Shown: in pieces, positions 10,460-22,075 of the stretch
How the letters are laid out: the number at the start of each line of letters is the position of its first letter
Numbering within the stretch: position 1 is the first letter of the stretch
DNA from: Malus domestica
Taxonomy: Eukaryota; Streptophyta; Magnoliopsida; Rosales; Rosaceae
Assembly: GCF_042453785.1 (NCBI RefSeq)
Contig: NC_091669.1
Coordinates: 14,739,001 to 14,803,000 of the forward strand
Length of the DNA: 64,000 nt
Direction of reading: 5' to 3'
Notes under the pieces: generated by a model
Database searches by the model: none
Told to the model about the DNA's origin: nothing
The model's input: the letters and a program-made list of their open reading frames with translations, nothing else
Made by a program: the position numbers and the translations under genes

Positions 10460-10477
10460 TTCCCACAGACGGCGCCA
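10460..10477 (-). promoter_or_regulatory. Primer binding site (PBS)
   Basis: On the minus strand TGGCGCCGTCTGTGGGAA begins two bases after the LTR end. TGG at the start fits pairing to a tRNA 3' CCA, and the GGCGCC core is usual for plant LTR element PBSs. Identical copies lie at 13749-13766, 17038-17055 and 20327-20344. It sets the element's orientation as minus. Confidence 0.75.
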
Positions 10478-10479
10478 AA

Positions 10480-10871
10480 TGTTGATGCACAAAACCGGAT
10501 GGTCTTGGTACAACGTAAATCCGACCGTGAATCTGCAAGTAATGTAAATAACACAAGATGTATCGTGGTTCACCCCAAGGTTTGGGCTACGTCCACACTG
10601 ATTGTATTATATTTCTCTGTTGAAGAGGGAGAGAGAGAGCTTAGAGCTTAGGGGGTGTGAGGAAGCTTTGAGAGGGGGTGAGAGGCTTCAGAAATGGCCT
10701 CTGAGAGTGAGAGTGAGGCCTCCCCCAATTGTGAGGGTGAGGGGTCCTTTTATAGAATAAGGACTCCTCACTTATTACATATTTGCCCCTTCCTTTATCC
10801 CATAATTACATTTAAGTCCCCCGAGTATTTGTACGAGATCTAAATACGAGGCCCTAAATATGGTATAAACA
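10480..10871 (-). mobile_element. LTR 2 of the array
   Basis: A 392-bp LTR shared between internal regions 1 and 2, without flanking target-site duplications. Diagnostic bases: G at 10586 and C at 10720. Confidence 0.9.
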
Positions 10872-12829
10872 GTAGTCCCCTAAGTCTTCAGTCAAGAGAG
10901 TCTTTTGGCTGGAGACTTGAAATTCAGTCCATGTGTGGGCCGAAGTAACTAGATGTCGTCTTGAACTGGTGCTTGATATGAGGCGGTGCCCAATCTGAAA
11001 TGATGCTCAACTAGAAGTAGCACCTGTTGCGAGGCCGCTCTGCTTGTGGCTTATATTGCCTTGGTTGGCTCGGCTTGTGGTGTTGAAGGTGAGGGAGTCC
11101 CTTTTATAGAATAAGGGATCGCTCCTCAATACATGAATGATGGGCTAGAGTGATGCTCGCGGCGAGGCGGTTGCTCAGCTGGCGGTGTTACTCTCTAATG
11201 ATGGTGAGGGAGTCCCTTTTATAAAATAAGGGCTCGCTCCTCAGTACATGAACAATTGGTGCTCTCTAATGAAAGTGAGGGAGTTCCTTTTATAGAATAA
11301 GGGCTCGCTCCTCAATACATAGATAATGGGCTAAGTCCCCCAAGTATTTTTCATGAGGCCCAGTTGAGGCCCAATATATGGTACATAATGTAGTCCCCCA
11401 AGTCTTCGGTCAATAGAGTCTGTTGGCTGGAGACTTCAAATTGAATCCATGTATGGGCCGAAGTGGCGGTTGTTCGGAGGCGGTATTTGTATACCCTGCA
11501 CTGAAGCTTTGTAGGTGAAGCTTTGCAAGTGAAGCTTTGAAGCTAGAGCTCTGTAAATGAAGCGTTCGAAGCTGGAGCTTTTGTAAATGAAGCTTTTGAA
11601 TCTAGAGCTCTGTAAATGAAGTCTTTGAAGCTAGAGCTCTTGTAAATGAAGTCTTTGAAGCTAGAGCTCTGTAAATGAAGTCTTTGAAGCTAGAGCTCTG
11701 TAAATGAAGTCTTTGAAGCTGATTGACATGAGTGATGCTCATGAATGTTTATGTTGATTGACATGAGTGATGCTCATGGATGTTAACATGAGTGATGCTC
11801 ATGAATGTTAACATGAGTGATGCTCATGAATGTTTATGTATGATTGATATGAGGGATGCTCATGAATGTTTATGTATGATTGACATGAGTAATGTTCATG
11901 TATGATTTGAAGTACTGGGCGTACTTTTGATCGTCTGGTTGGAGCTATTTTGGGCTTATGGGTTTTCGCCCTCTACACAACATTCCAGCCCATTTACTTT
12001 GGGCTTTGCCGTTTTTTTTTTTTTTTTTTACCCTCTGATGGGGTTTATACATATTACCCTCTGATGGGGTGTTTATTCCTTGCTTTTACTTTCTCTTTTA
12101 TTTTCTTTTTTTTCCTGATGCTTTTCTTGATCTCCCCGCTCCTTTTCTGTCCACCTTGATTTGTAAGGTATCTTTTGCCAAACCCACTTGCTTTGGTCGT
12201 GCCCATCCATTATCTCTGTCTCTGTCTTTTCCTTTTTCTATTTTTGCTTTCTTAGTGACATGGTGGCTGGATTGCTTCACTGGTGTGCAATTGGCGCATG
12301 CCATCTCCACAAACTTCTTCAGACCCTTTCCTCCTTTTCCTTTTTCTTTTCTACTTTTGCTCCCACTGCATCTTATTTTTTATTTTGCTTTCTCCAGACA
12401 TTGCTTTTTCTTTTCTTTCTTTCTTTCTTCTTTTTTCTTTTCTTTCTTTTTTTTCTTTTCTTTTTCTTTCCTTGGCCGACAATGGGGTGTGGGATATTTC
12501 CCACCAAACCCGTTCCACTTTCTTGTTATTCCTTTTGTCTCTTCTTTTGTTGTTGGGTACGATGGAAGGTGGAGTGGAGCTTCCACTTTTTCTGTTCCTT
12601 ACTAATGTTGCTGCACTCCCTCTTTTTCTTGATGTCCTGCACCTGCACTTGCACCTGCAAATCATGTGCAGTGGTACTACCCAGCTCCATCCTATTGCAA
12701 GCAAATACAGATAGCTCCGGTCTTGGCAGCTATTGAACTCTTTTCGCCCTCTGTTTCTTCTTTGTTCCTTCTCCTTGCACGCAAGGTGTTTGCTGAAACT
12801 CCTCGAAGAGGAGGAAAACAGAGGATAAC

Positions 12830-13134
12830 AAGAAATTGTACTTCACTAGGATCATAACAAAAGAAGCCAAAATCATGGACTGGATCCCTGTATATAGGAT
12901 ACACTGGAATTTCTTCCCCTGGTTCACAAATATAGCTTCTGCAACTAAAGGTCCAGGCTTGACAACATGTCGATTGGTGAGGATGATCCCGCGGCGCTTA
13001 TCGACGGTGAAGCTGGTGGCATAGCTAGCACCAGCGGCCTTAGTGTCAAAAGCACGACAGGCGGTTGTCCGTGGAACGATGACGGCGGGGACTTGACCAG
13101 ATCAATTGGGTATGTGGTTAAAGCTCCGCGAAAG
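12830..13134 (-). pseudogene. Captured DEG7-like protease fragment, unit 2
   Basis: Repeat of the fragment at 9541-9845, including the frame slip that separates the catalytic-His part from the [14 protein letters not shown] part. Confidence 0.8.
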
Positions 13135-13291
13135 CTCAATTGGATCCGTAAATGGGAGGCAAACCCAACAGCAACAGCGATCAATCAACTGATTCGGGCG
13201 GCAGATTGGATGGTTTGAATTCGGAACCCGAGATCCGAATACGCTACTGGCGAGATCTGGGTTAGAAAATACGGAAAGAGATGAGAGATTT

Positions 13292-13486
13292 GGATCTCTG
13301 AGCTTGCCATGTGTTGAAAACCTCTCGACTGCACCGAATGCTCTTAAGATCATTCCCGCCACGTGGCAGGGAGCCGAATGTGATGAGAACTTCGGGCTCC
13401 TCTTGGGCCACCCATTCTTTGGGCTCGCGCTCTTCCAGATCTGGAGATGTTGCTGCTGCCTGGTTCGAAACCATCCTTGGCTCCAT
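13292..13486 (-). pseudogene. Captured BRX domain fragment, unit 2
   Basis: Repeat of the fragment at 10003-10197, identical in translation. Confidence 0.82.
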
Positions 13487-13768
13487 CTCCGAGCCTCGAA
13501 ACTGCCACTGGGGCACAATGGATTGGCGCACCTGCAGAGACAGAAAGCTTGTTTTCTTCTGGAATTGGGATTTTGGTGATGGTTCAGGAATTTTGGACGG
13601 GTTGGAGTCCGTGTGGGTCTTGAAGGCTCTACTAGACAGAGAGAGGAGAGATTTGATTCCTTTGGTTTTTTCGGTTTTTGCAGATTTGCAGATTCACGGT
13701 GGTGAGATGAAAAATTGAGAAAGAATCTGACACAGCTTTTCGTGTCGTTTCCCACAGACGGCGCCAAA

Positions 13769-14160
13769 TGTTGATGCACAAAACCGGATGGTCTTGGTAC
13801 AACGTAAATCCGACCGTGAATCTGCAAGTAATGTAAATAACACAAGATGTATCGTGGTTCACCCCAAGGTTTGGGCTACGTCCACACTGATTGTATTATA
13901 TTTCTCTGTTGAAGAGGGAGAGAGAGAGCTTAGAGCTTAGGGGGTGTGAGGAAGCTTTGAGAGGGGGTGAGAGGCTTCAGAAATGGCCTCTGAGAGTGAG
14001 AGTGAGGCATCCCCCAATTGTGAGGGTGAGGGGTCCTTTTATAGAATAAGGACTCCTCACTTATTACATATTTGCCCCTTCCTTTATCCCATAATTACAT
14101 TTAAGTCCCCCGAGTATTTGTACGAGATCTAAATACGAGGCCCTAAATATGGTATAAACA
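13769..14160 (-). mobile_element. LTR 3 of the array
   Basis: A 392-bp shared LTR. It has A at 14009, where LTRs 1, 2 and 5 have C. This variant is shared only with LTR 4. Confidence 0.9.
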
Positions 14161-16118
14161 GTAGTCCCCTAAGTCTTCAGTCAAGAGAGTCTTTTGGCTG
14201 GAGACTTGAAATTCAGTCCATGTGTGGGCCGAAGTAACTAGATGTCGTCTTGAACTGGTGCTTGATATGAGGCGGTGCCCAATCTGAAATGATGCTCAAC
14301 TAGAAGTAGCACCTGTTGCGAGGCCGCTCTGCTTGTGGCTTATATTGCCTTGGTTGGCTCGGCTTGTGGTGTTGAAGGTGAGGGAGTCCCTTTTATAGAA
14401 TAAGGGATCGCTCCTCAATACATGAATGATGGGCTAGAGTGATGCTCGCGGCGAGGCGGTTGCTCAGCTGGCGGTGTTACTCTCTAATGATGGTGAGGGA
14501 GTCCCTTTTATAAAATAAGGGCTCGCTCCTCAGTACATGAACAATTGGTGCTCTCTAATGAAAGTGAGGGAGTTCCTTTTATAGAATAAGGGCTCGCTCC
14601 TCAATACATAGATAATGGGCTAAGTCCCCCAAGTATTTTTCATGAGGCCCAGTTGAGGCCCAATATATGGTACATAATGTAGTCCCCCAAGTCTTCGGTC
14701 AATAGAGTCTGTTGGCTGGAGACTTCAAATTGAATCCATGTATGGGCCGAAGTGGCGGTTGTTCGGAGGCGGTATTTGTATACCCTGCACTGAAGCTTTG
14801 TAGGTGAAGCTTTGCAAGTGAAGCTTTGAAGCTAGAGCTCTGTAAATGAAGCGTTCGAAGCTGGAGCTTTTGTAAATGAAGCTTTTGAATCTAGAGCTCT
14901 GTAAATGAAGTCTTTGAAGCTAGAGCTCTTGTAAATGAAGTCTTTGAAGCTAGAGCTCTGTAAATGAAGTCTTTGAAGCTAGAGCTCTGTAAATGAAGTC
15001 TTTGAAGCTGATTGACATGAGTGATGCTCATGAATGTTTATGTTGATTGACATGAGTGATGCTCATGGATGTTAACATGAGTGATGCTCATGAATGTTAA
15101 CATGAGTGATGCTCATGAATGTTTATGTATGATTGATATGAGGGATGCTCATGAATGTTTATGTATGATTGACATGAGTAATGTTCATGTATGATTTGAA
15201 GTACTGGGCGTACTTTTGATCGTCTGGTTGGAGCTATTTTGGGCTTATGGGTTTTCGCCCTCTACACAACATTCCAGCCCATTTACTTTGGGCTTTGCCG
15301 TTTTTTTTTTTTTTTTTTACCCTCTGATGGGGTTTATACATATTACCCTCTGATGGGGTGTTTATTCCTTGCTTTTACTTTCTCTTTTATTTTCTTTTTT
15401 TTCCTGATGCTTTTCTTGATCTCCCCGCTCCTTTTCTGTCCACCTTGATTTGTAAGGTATCTTTTGCCAAACCCACTTGCTTTGGTCGTGCCCATCCATT
15501 ATCTCTGTCTCTGTCTTTTCCTTTTTCTATTTTTGCTTTCTTAGTGACATGGTGGCTGGATTGCTTCACTGGTGTGCAATTGGCGCATGCCATCTCCACA
15601 AACTTCTTCAGACCCTTTCCTCCTTTTCCTTTTTCTTTTCTACTTTTGCTCCCACTGCATCTTATTTTTTATTTTGCTTTCTCCAGACATTGCTTTTTCT
15701 TTTCTTTCTTTCTTTCTTCTTTTTTCTTTTCTTTCTTTTTTTTCTTTTCTTTTTCTTTCCTTGGCCGACAATGGGGTGTGGGATATTTCCCACCAAACCC
15801 GTTCCACTTTCTTGTTATTCCTTTTGTCTCTTCTTTTGTTGTTGGGTACGATGGAAGGTGGAGTGGAGCTTCCACTTTTTCTGTTCCTTACTAATGTTGC
15901 TGCACTCCCTCTTTTTCTTGATGTCCTGCACCTGCACTTGCACCTGCAAATCATGTGCAGTGGTACTACCCAGCTCCATCCTATTGCAAGCAAATACAGA
16001 TAGCTCCGGTCTTGGCAGCTATTGAACTCTTTTCGCCCTCTGTTTCTTCTTTGTTCCTTCTCCTTGCACGCAAGGTGTTTGCTGAAACTCCTCGAAGAGG
16101 AGGAAAACAGAGGATAAC

Positions 16119-16423
16119 AAGAAATTGTACTTCACTAGGATCATAACAAAAGAAGCCAAAATCATGGACTGGATCCCTGTATATAGGATACACTGGAATT
16201 TCTTCCCCTGGTTCACAAATATAGCTTCTGCAACTAAAGGTCCAGGCTTGACAACATGTCGATTGGTGAGGATGATCCCGCGGCGCTTATCGACGGTGAA
16301 GCTGGTGGCATAGCTAGCACCAGCGGCCTTAGTGTCAAAAGCACGACAGGCGGTTGTCCGTGGAACGATGACGGCGGGGACTTGACCAGATCAATTGGGT
16401 ATGTGGTTAAAGCTCCGCGAAAG
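16119..16423 (-). pseudogene. Captured DEG7-like protease fragment, unit 3
   Basis: Third copy of the fragment described at 9541-9845, with the same frame break. Confidence 0.8.
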
Positions 16424-16580
16424 CTCAATTGGATCCGTAAATGGGAGGCAAACCCAACAGCAACAGCGATCAATCAACTGATTCGGGCGGCAGATTGGAT
16501 GGTTTGAATTCGGAACCCGAGATCCGAATACGCTACTGGCGAGATCTGGGTTAGAAAATACGGAAAGAGATGAGAGATTT

Positions 16581-16775
16581 GGATCTCTGAGCTTGCCATG
16601 TGTTGAAAACCTCTCGACTGCACCGAATGCTCTTAAGATCATTCCCGCCACGTGGCAGGGAGCCGAATGTGATGAGAACTTCGGGCTCCTCTTGGGCCAC
16701 CCATTCTTTGGGCTCGCGCTCTTCCAGATCTGGAGATGTTGCTGCTGCCTGGTTCGAAACCATCCTTGGCTCCAT
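16581..16775 (-). pseudogene. Captured BRX domain fragment, unit 3
   Basis: Third copy of the fragment described at 10003-10197. Confidence 0.82.
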
Positions 16776-17057
16776 CTCCGAGCCTCGAAACTGCCACTGG
16801 GGCACAATGGATTGGCGCACCTGCAGAGACAGAAAGCTTGTTTTCTTCTGGAATTGGGATTTTGGTGATGGTTCAGGAATTTTGGACGGGTTGGAGTCCG
16901 TGTGGGTCTTGAAGGCTCTACTAGACAGAGAGAGGAGAGATTTGATTCCTTTGGTTTTTTCGGTTTTTGCAGATTTGCAGATTCACGGTGGTGAGATGAA
17001 AAATTGAGAAAGAATCTGACACAGCTTTTCGTGTCGTTTCCCACAGACGGCGCCAAA

Positions 17058-17449
17058 TGTTGATGCACAAAACCGGATGGTCTTGGTACAACGTAAATCC
17101 GACCGTGAATCTGCAAGTAATGTAAATAACACAAGATGTATCGTGGTTCACCCCAAGGTTTGGGCTACGTCCACACTGATTGTATTATATTTCTCTGTTG
17201 AAGAGGGAGAGAGAGAGCTTAGAGCTTAGGGGGTGTGAGGAAGCTTTGAGAGGGGGTGAGAGGCTTCAGAAATGGCCTCTGAGAGTGAGAGTGAGGCATC
17301 CCCCAATTGTGAGGGTGAGGGGTCCTTTTATAGAATAAGGACTCCTCACTTATTACATATTTGCCCCTTCCTTTATCCCATAATTACATTTAAGTCCCCC
17401 GAGTATTTGTACGAGATCTAAATACGAGGCCCTAAATATGGTATAAACA
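17058..17449 (-). mobile_element. LTR 4 of the array
   Basis: A 392-bp shared LTR with A at 17298, matching LTR 3. This points to duplication of an LTR-plus-internal block within the array. Confidence 0.9.
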
Positions 17450-19407
17450 GTAGTCCCCTAAGTCTTCAGTCAAGAGAGTCTTTTGGCTGGAGACTTGAAA
17501 TTCAGTCCATGTGTGGGCCGAAGTAACTAGATGTCGTCTTGAACTGGTGCTTGATATGAGGCGGTGCCCAATCTGAAATGATGCTCAACTAGAAGTAGCA
17601 CCTGTTGCGAGGCCGCTCTGCTTGTGGCTTATATTGCCTTGGTTGGCTCGGCTTGTGGTGTTGAAGGTGAGGGAGTCCCTTTTATAGAATAAGGGATCGC
17701 TCCTCAATACATGAATGATGGGCTAGAGTGATGCTCGCGGCGAGGCGGTTGCTCAGCTGGCGGTGTTACTCTCTAATGATGGTGAGGGAGTCCCTTTTAT
17801 AAAATAAGGGCTCGCTCCTCAGTACATGAACAATTGGTGCTCTCTAATGAAAGTGAGGGAGTTCCTTTTATAGAATAAGGGCTCGCTCCTCAATACATAG
17901 ATAATGGGCTAAGTCCCCCAAGTATTTTTCATGAGGCCCAGTTGAGGCCCAATATATGGTACATAATGTAGTCCCCCAAGTCTTCGGTCAATAGAGTCTG
18001 TTGGCTGGAGACTTCAAATTGAATCCATGTATGGGCCGAAGTGGCGGTTGTTCGGAGGCGGTATTTGTATACCCTGCACTGAAGCTTTGTAGGTGAAGCT
18101 TTGCAAGTGAAGCTTTGAAGCTAGAGCTCTGTAAATGAAGCGTTCGAAGCTGGAGCTTTTGTAAATGAAGCTTTTGAATCTAGAGCTCTGTAAATGAAGT
18201 CTTTGAAGCTAGAGCTCTTGTAAATGAAGTCTTTGAAGCTAGAGCTCTGTAAATGAAGTCTTTGAAGCTAGAGCTCTGTAAATGAAGTCTTTGAAGCTGA
18301 TTGACATGAGTGATGCTCATGAATGTTTATGTTGATTGACATGAGTGATGCTCATGGATGTTAACATGAGTGATGCTCATGAATGTTAACATGAGTGATG
18401 CTCATGAATGTTTATGTATGATTGATATGAGGGATGCTCATGAATGTTTATGTATGATTGACATGAGTAATGTTCATGTATGATTTGAAGTACTGGGCGT
18501 ACTTTTGATCGTCTGGTTGGAGCTATTTTGGGCTTATGGGTTTTCGCCCTCTACACAACATTCCAGCCCATTTACTTTGGGCTTTGCCGTTTTTTTTTTT
18601 TTTTTTTACCCTCTGATGGGGTTTATACATATTACCCTCTGATGGGGTGTTTATTCCTTGCTTTTACTTTCTCTTTTATTTTCTTTTTTTTCCTGATGCT
18701 TTTCTTGATCTCCCCGCTCCTTTTCTGTCCACCTTGATTTGTAAGGTATCTTTTGCCAAACCCACTTGCTTTGGTCGTGCCCATCCATTATCTCTGTCTC
18801 TGTCTTTTCCTTTTTCTATTTTTGCTTTCTTAGTGACATGGTGGCTGGATTGCTTCACTGGTGTGCAATTGGCGCATGCCATCTCCACAAACTTCTTCAG
18901 ACCCTTTCCTCCTTTTCCTTTTTCTTTTCTACTTTTGCTCCCACTGCATCTTATTTTTTATTTTGCTTTCTCCAGACATTGCTTTTTCTTTTCTTTCTTT
19001 CTTTCTTCTTTTTTCTTTTCTTTCTTTTTTTTCTTTTCTTTTTCTTTCCTTGGCCGACAATGGGGTGTGGGATATTTCCCACCAAACCCGTTCCACTTTC
19101 TTGTTATTCCTTTTGTCTCTTCTTTTGTTGTTGGGTACGATGGAAGGTGGAGTGGAGCTTCCACTTTTTCTGTTCCTTACTAATGTTGCTGCACTCCCTC
19201 TTTTTCTTGATGTCCTGCACCTGCACTTGCACCTGCAAATCATGTGCAGTGGTACTACCCAGCTCCATCCTATTGCAAGCAAATACAGATAGCTCCGGTC
19301 TTGGCAGCTATTGAACTCTTTTCGCCCTCTGTTTCTTCTTTGTTCCTTCTCCTTGCACGCAAGGTGTTTGCTGAAACTCCTCGAAGAGGAGGAAAACAGA
19401 GGATAAC

Positions 19408-19712
19408 AAGAAATTGTACTTCACTAGGATCATAACAAAAGAAGCCAAAATCATGGACTGGATCCCTGTATATAGGATACACTGGAATTTCTTCCCCTGG
19501 TTCACAAATATAGCTTCTGCAACTAAAGGTCCAGGCTTGACAACATGTCGATTGGTGAGGATGATCCCGCGGCGCTTATCGACGGTGAAGCTGGTGGCAT
19601 AGCTAGCACCAGCGGCCTTAGTGTCAAAAGCACGACAGGCGGTTGTCCGTGGAACGATGACGGCGGGGACTTGACCAGATCAATTGGGTATGTGGTTAAA
19701 GCTCCGCGAAAG
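19408..19712 (-). pseudogene. Captured DEG7-like protease fragment, unit 4
   Basis: Fourth copy of the fragment described at 9541-9845, with the same frame break. Confidence 0.8.
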
Positions 19713-19869
19713 CTCAATTGGATCCGTAAATGGGAGGCAAACCCAACAGCAACAGCGATCAATCAACTGATTCGGGCGGCAGATTGGATGGTTTGAATTC
19801 GGAACCCGAGATCCGAATACGCTACTGGCGAGATCTGGGTTAGAAAATACGGAAAGAGATGAGAGATTT

Positions 19870-20064
19870 GGATCTCTGAGCTTGCCATGTGTTGAAAACC
19901 TCTCGACTGCACCGAATGCTCTTAAGATCATTCCCGCCACGTGGCAGGGAGCCGAATGTGATGAGAACTTCGGGCTCCTCTTGGGCCACCCATTCTTTGG
20001 GCTCGCGCTCTTCCAGATCTGGAGATGTTGCTGCTGCCTGGTTCGAAACCATCCTTGGCTCCAT
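19870..20064 (-). pseudogene. Captured BRX domain fragment, unit 4
   Basis: Fourth copy. It is the copy closest to the 5' LTR of the element, so a transcript starting in LTR 5 would reach it first. Confidence 0.82.
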
Positions 20065-20346
20065 CTCCGAGCCTCGAAACTGCCACTGGGGCACAATGGA
20101 TTGGCGCACCTGCAGAGACAGAAAGCTTGTTTTCTTCTGGAATTGGGATTTTGGTGATGGTTCAGGAATTTTGGACGGGTTGGAGTCCGTGTGGGTCTTG
20201 AAGGCTCTACTAGACAGAGAGAGGAGAGATTTGATTCCTTTGGTTTTTTCGGTTTTTGCAGATTTGCAGATTCACGGTGGTGAGATGAAAAATTGAGAAA
20301 GAATCTGACACAGCTTTTCGTGTCGTTTCCCACAGACGGCGCCAAA

Positions 20347-20738
20347 TGTTGATGCACAAAACCGGATGGTCTTGGTACAACGTAAATCCGACCGTGAATC
20401 TGCAAGTAATGTAAATAACACAAGATGTATCGTGGTTCACCCCAAGGTTTGGGCTACGTCCACACTGATTGTATTATATTTCTCTGTTGAAGAGGGAGAG
20501 AGAGAGCTTAGAGCTTAGGGGGTGTGAGGAAGCTTTGAGAGGGGGTGAGAGGCTTCAGAAATGGCCTCTGAGAGTGAGAGTGAGGCCTCCCCCAATTGTG
20601 AGGGTGAGGGGTCCTTTTATAGAATAAGGACTCCTCACTTATTACATATTTGCCCCTTCCTTTATCCCATAATTACATTTAAGTCCCCCGAGTATTTGTA
20701 CGAGATCTAAATACGAGGCCCTAAATATGGTATAAACA
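20347..20738 (-). mobile_element. LTR 5 of the array (outer, right; 5' LTR in element sense)
   Basis: This LTR ends GGTATAAACA and is followed by the right target-site duplication TGTTC (20739-20743). It has C at 20587 and G at the site that is C in LTR 1. Confidence 0.92.
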
Positions 20739-20743
20739 TGTTC

Positions 20744-21925
20744 TATTGATAAGAATTCGAAAACATTATTTGATAATTGTTCTAGGCGCCGATGGTTCAT
20801 GATGCTTTGATGTTTGTGCTAGGGAGTTGTAGCGTGGACTCCAGGTGAGTGGGCTTTTGGTTTTATTTATATATATATATACACGTATATATGTTTTCCA
20901 TTTTCCCATAAATTGTTTTAAATGGATTTACGTTTTTAAATGTCATGTAAATTGCATTACATTTTAGTATATGCATTAGTATATATATGCATATTATTGC
21001 ATGATGCTGCAGCGCCCAGGTAAGCTTCAGGTGAGTACATATTGATGATAGTGATTGCAGTGTGTACGGTTATGTTTAGATGCATTTAGTGCTCATTATC
21101 ATGCACCCCGGTGCTAGTGCTCTGCCCGAGTCCAAGGCCAACCTTCACGTGATCGTTCACCTCATGCACCGTAAGCTCACCTTAGATCCAAGGCAAGTGT
21201 CAGCCTATTGTACATACCACATTAGGTGGTTTCGACTCGTAGGTGACTTGCGATACTTCGCACAGCCTTCACATGATCGTAGCACTTGAGCGTATTTATT
21301 TACACCTAGCCTGTCGTACAGACCACATTAGGTAGTTCCGACTCATGTGCAGGAATTGATTAATGAGTTATAGATTCAGCCGTACAGGTCACGTTAGGTG
21401 ACTCTTGCTAGCATATCATTTTACGTTGATTTATTTCACATAGCTTACTTATTTCATTGCTGAGATACTTGACATGGCATATACTTGATTTTCACTACTC
21501 TCGAGCATGATTTCTATATATGTATGTATTATTATTTTCTGAAAAATTATACGGGTTTTACAGCAAGGGGTTATAATGTTTTCAAAAGGTTTTTATTAAA
21601 AACTTTATTTTTAGGGCCACTCACCCTCCAAGTTTTAGTGGCTAAAAGTTCGTATCAACGAGGATTCGTGGTGGATGTCAGTATAGGTGGCTACCTCCGA
21701 GGGTATGATCCTTACCCACATTACTGTACTTTACTTATGCTCTGATGTCACGTGTGAAATGGGCTCATCCCCGCTCACAGCACACTCTTGTCTTTAGGTA
21801 CTTTTAGGTTTAAATTTATTCACATTTTCCACATCATTATATTGTATAGCTTCGTCACCTTCCAGGTGTCAGCCAACACAGCTCGATTCTGAGTCCTAGT
21901 GGACATTCCGGATCGGGGTGTGTCA
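20744..21925 (+). mobile_element. Right part of the interrupted solo LTR
   Basis: This continues the LTR that began at 5963 and ends GGATCGGGGTGTGTCA. It holds three diverged copies of a segment around GTACAGACCACATTAGGTAG (near 21210, 21315 and 21385), a known style of subrepeat in large plant LTRs. No coding sequence recognised. Confidence 0.6.
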
Positions 21926-22021
21926 GCTATCTTTGAATTCAATAAGAAATTCTCCTTGCAAAACAAGTGCATATCAAATTTTCTTTTACTCAGTCTCTTG
22001 TAGATTTTCTGGTTCCAACAT
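21926..22021 (+). mobile_element. Right part of the copia 3' LTR
   Basis: This short stretch contains AATTCAATAAGAAATTCTCC, typical of copia LTR 3' ends, and finishes GGTTCCAACA. It is the inferred continuation of 5746-5962. Confidence 0.5.
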
Positions 22022-22075
22022 AAATAGTTGTTGCTTTTTCATTATCTGCATATCTTTGAACGTTGGGAGCCTTAG

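Larger units (their letters stand above)
7583..10479 (-). mobile_element. Internal region 1 of the array
   Basis: Read on the minus strand, this region runs from the PBS (10460-10477) through a leader, a BRX fragment (10003-10197), a DEG7 fragment (9541-9845), a purine-rich tract (complement of 9110-9182), minisatellites (8213-8615), three copies of a GAGGGAGT/CCCTTTTATA segment (about 7800-8040) and the polypurine-like tract at 7583-7602. A private A at 7735 separates it from regions 2-4 (C). No retroviral enzyme domain is found. The long minus-strand frame 10556-9813 crosses the PBS and LTR, so I do not regard it as a real gene. Confidence 0.88.
10872..13768 (-). mobile_element. Internal region 2 of the array
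   Basis: Same content and order as region 1. It carries C at 11024 in place of the region 1 variant A. PBS at 13749-13766. Minisatellites fall at 11502-11904. Confidence 0.88.
14161..17057 (-). mobile_element. Internal region 3 of the array
   Basis: I noticed no difference from regions 2 and 4 on reading. PBS at 17038-17055. Confidence 0.88.
17450..20346 (-). mobile_element. Internal region 4 of the array
   Basis: The most 5' internal region in element sense. PBS at 20327-20344, next to the outer right LTR. Content as in region 2. Confidence 0.88.
7186..20743 (-). mobile_element. Tandem array of a non-autonomous LTR retrotransposon (5 LTRs, 4 internal regions)
   Basis: A 3,289-bp unit repeats almost perfectly. 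LTRs of 392 bp start at 7191, 10480, 13769, 17058 and 20347, and 2,897-bp internal regions lie between them. The element reads on the minus strand. There the LTR runs TGTTTATACC to GCATCAACA (TGTT/AACA ends) and is followed at once by a PBS-like TGGCGCCGTCTGTGGGAA, while a purine stretch (ACTTAGGGGACTAC) precedes the next LTR. The array is flanked by one direct repeat, TGTTC, at 7186-7190 and 20739-20743. Internal LTR junctions lack target-site duplications, so the units share LTRs. No gag, protease, integrase or reverse transcriptase is seen. Internal regions instead hold fragments of a BRX domain and a DEG7 protease. Confidence 0.93.

Noticed and set aside
9813-10556. Longest minus-strand frame of each array unit (247 codons; copies at 13102, 16391 and 19680)
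   Set aside because: It starts inside the LTR and crosses the PBS, overlaps the BRX fragment in another frame and has no recognisable domain. Open by chance.
5963-21925. One complete autonomous retrotransposon with the array as its internal region
   Set aside because: The two flanks are different halves of one LTR and not copies of each other, and the array has its own target-site duplication, so it is an insertion into a solo LTR.
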